Below, in pieces: positions 36,671 through 48,486 of a stretch of 64,000 nt of DNA. The DNA lies in NCBI GenBank assembly GCA_033439795.1, contig JAUTDP010000002.1, forward strand, positions 2,046,001 through 2,110,000, given 5' to 3'. The notes below the pieces were generated by a model that did not search any database, was not told the DNA's origin, and worked only from the letters and a program-made list of their open reading frames with translations. The position numbers were made by a program, and so were the translations under genes. The stretch is from Sordaria brevicollis. Taxonomy: Eukaryota > Ascomycota > Sordariomycetes > Sordariales > Sordariaceae. Position 1 is the first letter of the stretch, and each line of letters begins with the position of its first letter.

Positions 36671-39490
36671 GTAAAAATTTAGGGTTACTCCTTCGTTTGT
36701 ATAAAGGAAATTTATATTAAATATATTCGAAGCGTAATTATATATAGAATTTTAGCCTTTTATTAGCCGATAAAAATATATAATAAATTCCGAAGGATAA
36801 TAATCGGATTAATTAAATATTAAATTAAATATTTAAAAGTCGTTATTAGGGCGTATAAAGTTATACCGGTATAAAATTTTAAAACGGAAATTTTTTGCCT
36901 GCTATTCGACTTCTACTTTAATAAATAAATAAGGGCTTTCGAAGAGAAATTCGCCCGTATAGATTAAATTAAATTCGTCCGAAGAATAATAACCTAAGTA
37001 ATTAATTATATTTAAATAAAATAAATAAGAGGTCGATTATTTATTAATAGACCGGAAAATAATACCGCTAAAATTAAATAGGTTGAAAAATAAATATTAA
37101 TAGAGAATTTTATAGCGATTATAATAAGACCGCCCTTAGTAATAGGCGTATTTATTTAACTATTATAATCGCCGGAATTTTTAATCTTCGATTAAAAAAT
37201 ATAATTAAAGGATATTAAAAAAAGAGAGTAGGTATTACGCTATAATTATTAATTAACGGTAATGGTAATTAAATTAGGTCGGTAGTATAAATTTATAATT
37301 ATTAATTTCGACCCGAAATTTAACAATATTATAATAAAATAGTATATAATCGGTTAAAAAAAGAAAAAGCGGAAAAGAATTTAACCTTTAAAAGATAATA
37401 AAGATTATTATCTATTAACGAAAACGAAAAATTCCTTCCTCGTTTAAATAAGAACGGAAGTAATCGGCTTTAAGGCCTTTTTTTTTTAAAAGAGAATCCC
37501 TAATATTAATACCCCTATTTATTTATACGGATTAGGACGAAAAACGTTTTACTATATTACGTTCGAATATTTCCGGATAATAAATATATAATTTATAATA
37601 ATTAATTAATTATAAATATAAAAATAATTTTAAATTTATTTAAACGATAGAATTAAAGTAAAAAGAATTTTATTATAAATATTTTAATTAGGACGATTAA
37701 ATAAATACCGCTTAATAATCGAATTAAAAAAGGAATGGCGAAACGAATTCCTTCGCTATTTTTAATTTTTTTTTCTTCCTTTTTTTTTACTTTTATTTAT
37801 TAATACGTTAAAACGAGGACGGGGGGAGGATTTTTATTTAATTAAAAATTTATCGGATTGCGAAAGCGATAATTTATTTAATTATTATTTCTTTTTACAG
37901 TTAATTAAAATTTTCAATATTTTATCATTATTAGCGAATAAACGGTTTTATTCGTCGAATTAACGAATATATTAATATATAATATTAATTACGAATTAAT
38001 ATTAAGCGAATTAATTATTATTAATAAGAATAGGACCGGTAGAACGAATAGCCGGCGAATTAATTTCTATCGGGGAATTACTACGGGAAAATATATAAAT
38101 ACCGTTATTATTTTAAAGAATTCTACCGCTACCGCTACGAAGTAAATTACTATTACTATTACGGGGTAAATTACTATTATTATTATAGGGGATATTACCC
38201 GAAGGAATATAATTACTAATTAAATTATTTTTATTAGAAAAGAGGAATTTATAATAGCCTTTTTAAAGGTAATTATTAATTAATTACTTTCTATAGCGAA
38301 TAAATTATTTAGGGGTATTAGTAAAACCGTTATTAATAAAACGAAGGCGAATTACGCCGGTAAATTCTTTAATAATAATATAGAGGCAGATAAAATAATC
38401 GTAGAATTCGTTACTAATTAGATTTCGGGTAATAATTTTATTTTAAAAAATATTATAAAAATTATTAAAGCCGCGAAGCGTATCGATTATATAATATAAA
38501 ACCATTAAAATATATTAAATAGCCTAATTAAATTTATTTAAGAACGAATTAAAATAGGAGATATTAACGATATAAAAAATAGTAATTTATTCGGGTAATT
38601 AGGGATATAGTAAATCGATTTAATAATGGCCTTTATATAAATATTATAACCTAAGACGGTTAAGAAAGCGAAAAAGGCTTTAATTAATTAAAGGGTATAA
38701 ACGAAATATAAAAGAGTACGGATATAGTTTCAAAAAAATTAATATAAGGATAAAACGTAGTAGAGGGAAAATTTACCTTTTTTTTAATATATAAAGGAAT
38801 TTATTATTAATAAAGAATCTAATAATATATTCGAAATTAATTTTAATATCGGTATTAATTATATTAAATATAGGGGTTAACGAAGGAAAGTAAAGGGGAA
38901 ACGAATTTTCGCTTTTATTTTTATTAGAGGTTTTTATTATTTTACGGAACGCTTTAATACGTTTTTAACGGGGAATAATTATTTCGAATCGATTATTATT
39001 ATTAATAAAAAAAGGAAAAGTTTAAAAAGGCTTAAAGGATAGGGGGTTTTTATATTTAAGGAAGGAAATCTTTACGTTAGTATAAACCGTAATAAAAATA
39101 TAGCCGCTATAAAGGGGGTAGAAGAAAATAAAAAAAATAAAGGAAAATTTAACGGTTAGGAGGTTTAAAGGGTAAATAGACGGGAGAATAGAAAGCGAAA
39201 AGCGGTAATAAATAAAAAGACGGGATAGCGGATTAAAAAAGTAAAACGGTTTAATATTTTAATATAATAATAAATAGAAGGGATAAGACGGATATTAATT
39301 GTATTGGCGGTAGGTATATATTATAATTGTAGAATGCTAAAGAAGCGGCGCGGATAGGTCCGCGCCGGGAAATATAGCCGGGGTTTTTATCCGGGGCGCT
39401 TAACGCTTATAGTTTTATCCTACGGGGAATCGGAGATAGACCCTATACTATATTGGCGCTATAGATTTAGCTAGGGAATAAGAATCTTAC
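36671..39490 (+). mobile_element. LINE-d, piece 3 (RT end, 3' region, terminus)
   Basis: Picks up LINE-d exactly where LINE-f interrupted it and continues to the terminus GGGAATAAGAATCTTAC. Contains the best-preserved 3' hairpin (39346-39367: 9-bp arms, TAGG loop). It is followed by the 14-bp TSD shared with 5796-5809 and then by LINE-b. Confidence 0.85.
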
Positions 39491-39504
39491 TTCGTATTAT
39501 TACG

Positions 39505-41889
39505 CCCTTTAATATTTAATTTCGATTTTTAATATTATTTATACGTAATCGATTATTTTATTTCTCTCTTCCTATATTACGTTATTTATATGGGTCGGTT
39601 CCCTTCTAAGGGTAATAAATTATATATATTACTATTATATTTATATAAAGAATTTTTCAGCTTTTAGGTTAATTTTATTTTCTAAATTTTAATTAGGATA
39701 ATAGAGGTTAAAATCCCCAATAGTTACAATTTAATATTTTATTAAGGGTTTTTTTTGGAAGAGTTTAAAGAAGGGAAATTTCTATTCGTATTCTAATATT
39801 TTATATATTTTAATAGGGGAATAAATTAAATAGACGGTTAATAATTCTTTTAAATTTTTTAACGTTATAGAGGCTTAATTTTTTCCGATATAGAAATTTA
39901 GGTTTTTAAAGTTCTATTTCTTATTTATATAAATAACCGCCTTCCCCTTTTCTAAATAATTTATTTTAATATATTTACCGCTTTATAAAGGATAAATATT
40001 TTCGTTTAAATTCCTATTCGGCTTTTAAATCGTTATAATATTATAGGTTTCTTTTTATTTAAATAGTAATTTCCTTCCTTCGTACGATTTCCCTATATTT
40101 TAATAGAATATTTTTAATTAAATTATTAATTACTTTATAAAGGAATATTTTTTAACCCTACGAGCGGAATAGGAGCGGGAGTCTTTTCCTTCTAAATAAT
40201 TAGTTTAATAGCAGCGATTAAGCCGGCGCTATTCCGAATACCCGAACTTTAAAAATTCGTAAATATATTTATTAAACCTTTAGCCGTTAATTTTAATTTA
40301 ATAAAAGGCTTATTAATCCGTTTATAAATATAGCTTCTATTTTTATTTTTAAATTCCTTTTTATAAATAATAATAGTACGGGTAATAAGGGGAGCGTTAG
40401 GGAAATCGATATTTTTATTATCCTTTACCACCGCCGGTTTTAATATAATACTTTTTTCGGGGTCTTTCCGGTACGTAAAAGAGCGTAGTTTTTCGGCGTA
40501 CGTTATAATAACCTTTATAATAATTTTTTTAAAAAAAGGGTATATTTTCTTTTCGAAAATATAATATCCGTTCTTTCTATATAAAGTATAGAAAATTAGT
40601 AATTTATTTTTATTAAACGGGTAATTCGCCTCTTTAAAGCGGTCCTTATTATATTTATCCTTATTATAGCGTTTATAAACGTTAATATTATAATAAAATT
40701 TCTTTAAATATTTTACGCCTTAATAAATAAAATATTATTAAATATTAACCGAGGAAGTAAATAATTCGTAAATATACGCGCTACTTTTTTAAAGGAACAA
40801 TCCTTTATAAAGAATTTTAATTACTTTTATAATTACAACTTTTATTATAAAGAATCTCTTATTTTTATTAATTCTCTTTTTCTACGGGTATATTTTAATA
40901 ATAGAAGCGTTCGGGTTTATTTATTATATTTTATAAATAATATCCTTTATCTTTATATATTCAACGATATTTATTTAAAGGAATCCTTTAATAATTAATA
41001 TAATAATATTTAGAAATACGAATACTTTTTCGCTAAAGATTTTTTTAACCTAAATTTAATATTATTAATACTATTTACGTATAATATTATCGAATATAAT
41101 TTTATAATCTTTAATTATAAGTAATTTCGTAACGGTTCGTACGATATTAAGGGTATTAGTCCTTAAATTATAAAATATTTTTTCGATTTGAATTTTAATT
41201 TCTTTATTCGTCTACTTCGAATATTAAATATTAATTATAATATTTCGAATAAAGAAAGTACGATTATAATTAACGGGGAATATTTTCGGAAAGGAGGTAA
41301 TAATCGTAATATATTAAAAAATAGATTTAATTTTAAAAAAAATATTCTTTATAATTCTAATTTATATTTTTAATACCTTTTTAACGTTCTTTTATAATTC
41401 TTATAGGATCGTTTTCTTTAAATCGTCGAAATCCTTTTTAATAATAATTTAATCGTTCTTAATTTTATTAACTTTGGAGCGCATTACCCTATTTTTCTTC
41501 TCGAAGATTTTTGTATATTTATTAAATAATTTACGAACTTAATTACAATTTTCGAGCGAAACGGCGTCGTAATTCGAAAATTTATTCGTTTTAGCGATAA
41601 ATTTCTTTATAATTTCATCGTCCTCCTATATTTTTTCTAAAGTCTTCGCGGCGTACGTTATATTAAAGTCGTTATATATTAAAAATCTTACGAACGGGTT
41701 ATAAACGCTATTTTCGAATCTATAATCGCCGTTATTAATTATTATTAGTAATAACGATATATTATCGTCGCTATAATCGTCGCGGGATATTATAAGGGAC
41801 GTAAAAGACCCTTCTAAATTAATTCCCGTTATCGGTTTTCGTTTTGGAGCGCTCCTCGAATAGAAATCGGCGTTTCCGGTTCCAAAGCT
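39505..41889 (-). mobile_element. LINE-b, 5' portion (continues from 5809)
   Basis: Minus-strand endonuclease and ORF1, resuming at the exact point where LINE-b stopped at 5809. It ends at the family 5' start near 41886 (reverse complement of GCTTTGGAACCGGAAAC). The joined copy is about 6.97 kb, full length. No matching outer TSD was seen between the flank at 1228 and the flank at 41890. Confidence 0.83.
40223..41875 (-). pseudogene. LINE-b ORF1 (Gag-like), broken
   Basis: Same layout as LINE-f ORF1. The C-tract site is reduced to GGAAAGGAGG (41288-41297, minus). A stop-free 60-codon piece at 40249-40431 (KNIDFPNAPLITRTIIIYKK) is the C-terminal part after the knuckle. Stops at former Gln codons elsewhere. 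Confidence 0.7.
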
Positions 41890-42266
41890 TTTTTAATTTA
41901 AATTTATAATTAATAAAAATAATAATAAATAATTATATTAGTATAAATACAATTCGAATAGAGGGTTTTTACGAATTTACAATATTAGTAACGGTTATTA
42001 CTCGTTAATAATAAACTGCTATACTACGGGCGTCCCTATAATACCCCTTTCGGGGTTAGTAATAATCGAAGTGAAATTTATTATTTATAAGAGCGTTTAG
42101 AGGAGATTGAGGGTTTTGTGGTATTATTTCTAATAATAATAATAATATAAAGTTGTAGTGCGGAAGTTTTCCCGGAGAAAAAATAATTTTAGTGCTAAGG
42201 TTAGGGATTTATATGGACACTGCGTAGTTAGGAAAGTAATACTGCGTCCCGAGGATGTCTCTTATC
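41890..42266. other. Non-LINE spacer with light RIP
   Basis: Non-repetitive within the window. From about 41930 to 42260 CA and TG dinucleotides reappear (for example ATGGACACTGCG and GAGGATGTCTC), in contrast to both neighbours. Contains a small hairpin ACCCC-TTTC-GGGGT at 42043-42056 and a short TAATAATAATAATAA run near 42133. I see no coding frame, tRNA or rRNA. It may be unique host DNA or the inside of a low-copy element. Confidence 0.6.
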
Positions 42267-42615
42267 GTTAATTAATTAATAAAAATATAATACTTTATAT
42301 TAACGGTTATATTATTAATAGAAGAATTAACCGAACGTTTTATCGATTACGTTTATTACCTCTACGGCCTTTTAAATTCTAACATTTCGGATAAAGGCTT
42401 TTAATTCGTATTACGATTTTAATCTTCTTTATACTAATACTTAATAATTACGCGTATTTTAATTTCTACCTTTTACCCTTAAACGAATATTTGAATTAAA
42501 TATATTAATATAAAAATAGAATAATATTTAAGATTATATATTAATTGAATATAAACCGATTAGGCTAAATAACTTCCCTTTATAAAATTCGCCGGTAATA
42601 ATGTAATATCTTTAA
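42267..42615 (+). pseudogene. Fragment of a second Ty3/gypsy integrase
   Basis: One phase from 42267 reads like the integrase core of Ty3/gypsy elements: RFIDYVYYLYGLLNSNISDK (family ...YRLHGLP.SIISDRG), then F-x-F-V-L-R-F-x-S-S-L-Y, a Y-P-x-T-N block, a YLRLYIN segment and LPFIKFAGNNV. The second catalytic Asp is codon 42390-42392, and 36 codons later, at 42498-42500, sits AAA (Lys), exactly where the Glu of DD35E is expected (GAA/GAG to AAA). Eight or so TAA/TAG/TGA stops break it. It is cut by LINE-g at 42616. It differs in sequence and strand from the integrase at 10300. Confidence 0.8.
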
Positions 42616-44929
42616 GTAAGATTCTTATTCTCTAGCTAAATTTATAGCGCTAATATAGTATAGGGTTTATCTCCGATTCCCCGTAGGATGAAACTATAAG
42701 TATTAAGCGCCCCGGATAAAAACCCCGGCTATATTTCCCGGCGCGGACTTATTTGCGCCGCTTCTTCGGCGTTCTACGATTGCGGTATATACTTACTGCT
42801 AACGCGATTAATATCCGTTTTATCCTTTCTATTTATCGTAACGCTAAAATATTAAACCGTTCCGCTTTTTTAATCCGTTATTCCGTCTTTTATTTATTAC
42901 CGCCTTCCGTTTTCTATTCCCCCGTCCGTTTACCCTTTTAACCGCTATTAAATTTCTTAATTATTAAATTTTCTTTTATTCTTTTTATCTTTTTCTTCTT
43001 CTTATTATAGTTACGTTTTTATTACGGTTTATATTAATATAAAAATTTCCTTCCTTTAAATATAAAACCCTTTATCCCCCGGGCCTTTTTAAATTTTTTT
43101 TTCCTTTAATAATAATAATAACCGATTCGAAATAGTTATTCTTTATTAGAAATACGTTAAAGCATTCTATAAAATAATAGAAATTTTTAACGAAAATAAA
43201 GGCGAAAATTTATTTCCCCTTTGCTTTCTTTTATTAATCTTTATATTTAATACGGTTAATACCGATATTAAAATTAATTTCGAACGTATTATTAAACGCT
43301 TTATTAGTAATAAATTCTTTTATATACCGGAGAAAGGGTAAATCTTTCTTTTATTACGTTTTATTTTTACATTAATTTTTTTGAAATTATATCCATATTC
43401 CCTTATATTTCGCTTATACCCTTTAATTAATTAAGGCTTTTTTTACCTTCCCGGCCGTCCTAAATTATAATATTTATATAGAGGCCGTTATTAAATCGAT
43501 TTATTATATTCCTAATTACTTGAATAAATTATTATTTTTTATATTATTAACGTTTTTTATTTTAATTCGTTTTTAAATAAATTTAATTAAATTATTTAAT
43601 ATATTTTAATAGTTTTATATTATATAATTAATATATTTCGCGGCTTTTAAAATTTTTATAATACTTTTTAAAAGAAAATCGTTATTAAAAACTTAATTAA
43701 TAGCGAATTCTACGATTATTTTATCCGCTTCCGTATTGTCGTTAAAGAATTTATTAGCGCGATTCGCCTTCGCTTTATTAGCGACGGTTTTATTAATACT
43801 TTAAAATAATTTATTCGCTATAGAAAGTAATTAGTTAACGATTACCTTTAAAAAGGCTATTATAAATTTTTCCTTTTTAATAAAGATAATTTAATCGGCG
43901 GTTATATTCCTTTAAATAATATCCTTTATAATAATAATAATAATTTACCCCGTAGCGGTAATAGTAATTTACTTCGTAATAGTAATAGTAGAATTCCCCC
44001 GAATAATAATAATATTCGTATACTTTCTTGTAATAATTTTCTAATAAAAATTAATTCGCCGGCTATTCGTTTTATTAATTCTATTTTTATTAATAATAAT
44101 TAATTTATTTAATGTTAATTCGTAATTAATATTATACGTTAATATATTTATTAATTCGATTAATAAAACCGTTTATTCGCCGATAATAATAAAATATTAA
44201 AAGTTTTAATTAATTATAAAAAGAAATAATAATTAAATAAATTGTCGTTTTCGCGGTTTAATAAATTCTTAATTAAATAGAAATCTTCCCCCGTTTTTAT
44301 TTTAACGTATTAATAAATAAAAGTGAAAGAAAAGGAAAAAAAGAAAATTAAAAATAGCGAACGAATTCGTTTCGTTACTCTTCTTTTAATTCGATTACTA
44401 AATAGTATTTATTTAATCGTTTTAACCGAAATGCCTATAATAAAATTCTTTCGGCCTTAATTCTATCGTTTAAATAAATTTAGAATTATTCTTACGTTTA
44501 TAGCTAATTAATTATTATAAATTATATATTTATTATTTAAAAATATTCGAATATAATATAGTAAAACGTTTCCCGCCCTAATTTATACGAATAAATAAGG
44601 GTATTGATATCGGGGACTCTTTTTTAAAAAAAGAAAGCCCTAAAGCCGATTATTTCCGTTCTCGTTTAAACGAAAAGGGAATTTTTCGCTTTTATTAATA
44701 AATAATAATCCTTATCGTCTTCCGAAAATTGGGTTTTTTTCCGCTTCTTCTTTTTTTAACCGATTATATACCGTTTTATTATAATATCGTTAAACTTCGG
44801 GTCGAAATTAATAATTGTAAATTTATACCGCCGATTTAATTTAATTACCATTATTATTAATTAATAATTATAACGTAATACCTATTTTGTTTTTATAGCG
44901 TCCTTTAATTATACTTCTTAATCGAAGGT

Positions 44930-47860
44930 TAAAAATTCTAGCGGTTATAATAATTAAATAAATATACTTATTATTAGGGGTAATTCCGCTATAATTATTA
45001 TAAAATTCTTTATTAGTATTTATTCCTCCGTTTATTTAATTTTAGTAATACCGCTTTTTAATTTATTAATAAATAATCGACCTTTTATTCGTTTTATTTA
45101 AATATAATTAATTACTTAAATTACCGTTCTTCGGACGAATTTAACCTAATTTATACGGGCGAATTTCTCTTCGAAAGCCTTTACCCGTTTATTAAAATAA
45201 AGGTCGAATAGCGGGTAAAAAATTTCTATTTTAAGGTTTTGTACCGGCGTAGTTTTATACGCTTTAGTAACGATTTTTAAATATTTAGTTTAATATTTAA
45301 TTAATCCGATTATTATCCTTCGGGATTTATTATATATTTTTATCGGTTAATAAAAAATTAAAGCTTTATATATAATTGCGCTTCGAATATATTTAATATA
45401 AATTTCCTTTATACGAACGAAAGAATAATCCTAAATTTTTACGGTTAATTAAATTAACGTATTCGTTTAAATTTTTATTTTCTTTTTAATAATTTCTACG
45501 TAAATTCGATAATTAAATTTACGGTCTAATTAAACGCTTAGGAATCTTATCGATTCTATCGGTCGAAATATAATATCTTTAAATTAAAGAGTCTCCGTTC
45601 TTAATACCTTCGTTTATATAAAATATATTAATTCCGTTTTATTCGCTTCGAATTCTATATTTCTTTTCCCTACTTATTCGGAGTAAATTTCCTATATTAT
45701 TTAAAATATTTTATAATTTTCTTCGATAATCTTTATTACGGTAATAATATTAATATTATTAACGAAGCCGATTATAATTATATTTTTAATTATAATTAAT
45801 TTATAATATAATAAAGTAATAAAGAGGATAAAAAGAATTAAAGAAAAGGGGGAGCCTTAAAGTACTCCGGCTTTTATAACGTAGAGAGTGGATATTTCGT
45901 CGTTAAAGAAGAAGGAACCTCTTCGTTTATTAATAAAATTCGCTACTTATTTAAAAATTTATTATAAAAATCGTATTTCCTATAGGGTATATAGTAACTA
46001 CTTATAATTAATTTTATTAAATACGCCTTTAAAATTAAAGAATATTAACGATATAATAATTTTAAATTTCTAGGCCGTATATATAGTATTTATAACAATA
46101 CGGATAATAAATTCGGTCGAACGGTTTACCCGATTACCTATTTAACCCTTTAATAAAAAGTTAAATTCTTTTGCAATTTAAATAAATCTTTTAGCGACGA
46201 ACGCTTCGAAAATTTTCTTAACGTTATTTAATAATAAAATTAGCCTCTATACGCCGGCTAGCTTTTATTACGCGGCTATTTTTCTTAACTTTTTAAAAAC
46301 GATTACTTTTATATTTTTAAACTATTATAAGAAATATTTAAAACGAAAATTCGTAACTGCGAAAACGGTTATAATTTTTTAGAATAATTCTCTATAAATT
46401 TTTAAAAATCTATTCGAATATTAATCGACGCCTAATATTTTATTTAGAATTATCCGAAATAAAATTTTTTAAATATTTTCTTCGGTAATTAATTCGTTAA
46501 TAAATAATAAATTATTAGTATTTAAAGGAAGGGTCTAATTGGGTAAATAATTTATAAGGACGTTTATTTTTAGGAAGAAACGTTTAGTAAAAATATTCGC
46601 TTTATTATTATAATCTTCGATTTTTTTTATTCTTTCGTATTATTTAAAAATTAAGAATTTAAACGGGTTTATTAGTAAATAGCTTCGAGTATAGGCTTAT
46701 TTTTCGAAGGTTTAAAATTTATTTAAATTCTTTAATACCCTTTTAATACCTTTTCGCTATATCGCTTATTAAATTTTCGTGTTAATCCTTCTTTTTTTTA
46801 TTAATATTTCTACGAATTTTATTTAATTCGAGGATATCCTTTCCTTATATTATTTTTATTATTTCCGCTTTATATTTTTCGTCATTATTTTATATTTTAA
46901 CGTCTATTATTTCGTTCTTTTCCTTTAATTTTTTCTTTAATATAAAATAAATTCTTCTGCTATATTTATAAATTTTCTATCGAATTTATTAAATAAAAAT
47001 TCTAATTCCTCTTTTATATCGATCTTCGCCGGGATCGAAATCCATTATAACGCCGCTTTTTATACCTTTTTTATATTTATTAAATTCTAATTATAACCTT
47101 CTTTTACTTTTATTTTCCTAACCTTTCTTTTAATATAAACCTAAATTTCCTAAAAATAATAATCTAAACCGGTTTATTCGTACTATTACGCCCCTTAATA
47201 TTTAATTTCGATTTTTAATATTATTTATATATAATCGATTATCCTATTTCTCTCTTCCTATATTATATTATTTATATAGGTCGGTTCCCCTTTAAAAATA
47301 ACGAATTGTATACGCTATTATTATATTTATATAAAGAGTTTTTTAACTCCCGGACTAATCCTATTTTCTAAATTTTAATTAGGATAATAGAAATTAAAAT
47401 CCCCGACGGTTATAATTTAATATTTTATTAAAAATTTCTCTTCGAAGAATTCGAAGAAGGGAAACCCCTATTTATATTCTAATATTCTATATATTTTAAT
47501 AAAGGAATAAATCGAATAAATAATTAATAATTCCTTTAAATTTTTAAACGTTATAAAAGCCTAATCTTTTTTAATATAAAAATTTAAATCTTTAAAATTT
47601 TATCTCTTATTTATATAAATAATTACCCTCCCTTTTTTTAAATAATTTACTTTAATATATTTACCGCCCTATAAACGATAAATATCTTCGTTCAAATTCC
47701 TACCCAACTTTTAAATCGCTATAATATTATAAATCTCCTCTTATTCGAATAATAATTTCCTTCTCTCGTATAATTTCCCTATATTTTAATAAAATATTTT
47801 TAATCGGATTATTAATTACTCTATAAAGGAATATCTTCTAATCCCGCGGGCGGAATAAAA
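44930..47860 (-). pseudogene. LINE-g ORF2 (endonuclease-RT), broken
   Basis: Minus strand. The RT box near 45750-45770 reads F-V-N-N, catalytic Asp pair lost. The endonuclease GDFN-equivalent is near 47385-47410 as V-G-D-F-N and the SDH box is near 47160-47185. Multiple RIP stops. Confidence 0.75.
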
Positions 47861-47899
47861 GCGGGAATTTTTTCCTTCTAAATAACCGGTTTAATAATA

Positions 47900-48486
47900 A
47901 TAATTAAACCGGCGCCGTTCCGAATACCCGAGCCCTAAAAATTTATAAACGTATTTATTAAGCCTTTAACCGTTAATTTCGGTTTAATAAAAGGCCTATT
48001 AATCCGTTTATAAATATAGCCTTTATTTTTATTTTTAAATTCCCTTTTACGAATAATAATAATACGGGCGGTAAAAGGGGTATTAAAGAAATCGATATCT
48101 TTATCGTCCTTTACCGCCGCCGGCTTTAATATAATACTTCTTTTAAAATCCTTCTAATATATAAATAAATATAACCTCTTAACATACTTTATAATAACTT
48201 TTATAATAACTTTTTTAAAAATAAGGTATATTTTCTTTTCGAAAGCGTAATACCTATACTTTTTATATAAAACGTAAAAAATTAGCGATTTATCTTTATT
48301 AAACGGGCAATTCGCTTCTCTAAAGCGGTCCCTATTATATTTATCTTTATTATAACGTTTATAAACGTTAACGTTATAATAAAATTTCCCTAAATATCCT
48401 ACGCCCTAATAAATAAAATATTATTAAATATTAACCGAAAAGGTAAACGGTTCGTAAATATACGCGCCGCCCTCTTAAAGGAAGAA
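47900..48486 (-). pseudogene. LINE-g ORF1 C-terminal fragment
   Basis: The Cys-rich knuckle region and the C-terminal part of the Gag-like ORF on the minus strand. The N-terminal two thirds and the C-tract site are absent because the element is cut at 48486. Confidence 0.7.

Larger units (their letters stand above)
42616..48486 (-). mobile_element. LINE-g, missing its 5' ~1.1 kb
   Basis: Minus-strand LINE starting with the 3' terminus (AGTAAGATTCTTATTC) and running through the 3' region, RT, endonuclease and the C-terminal part of ORF1. At 48486 it changes without a TSD into the 3' region of LINE-h. The left flank is the gypsy integrase fragment, so LINE-g landed in that element. Confidence 0.85.

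Noticed and set aside
39505..41889. A separate LINE truncated at its 3' end
   Set aside because: LINEs truncate at the 5' end. The piece fits base for base onto the LINE-b break at 5809 with a TSD, so it is the same copy.
41890..42266. tRNA or 5S rRNA in the lightly mutated island
   Set aside because: No cloverleaf with A and B boxes or 5S-like internal control region could be found by eye.
42753..42941. 62-codon plus-strand open frame
   Set aside because: Antisense to the LINE-g 3' region next to the hairpin; not maintained with the same length in the other copies.
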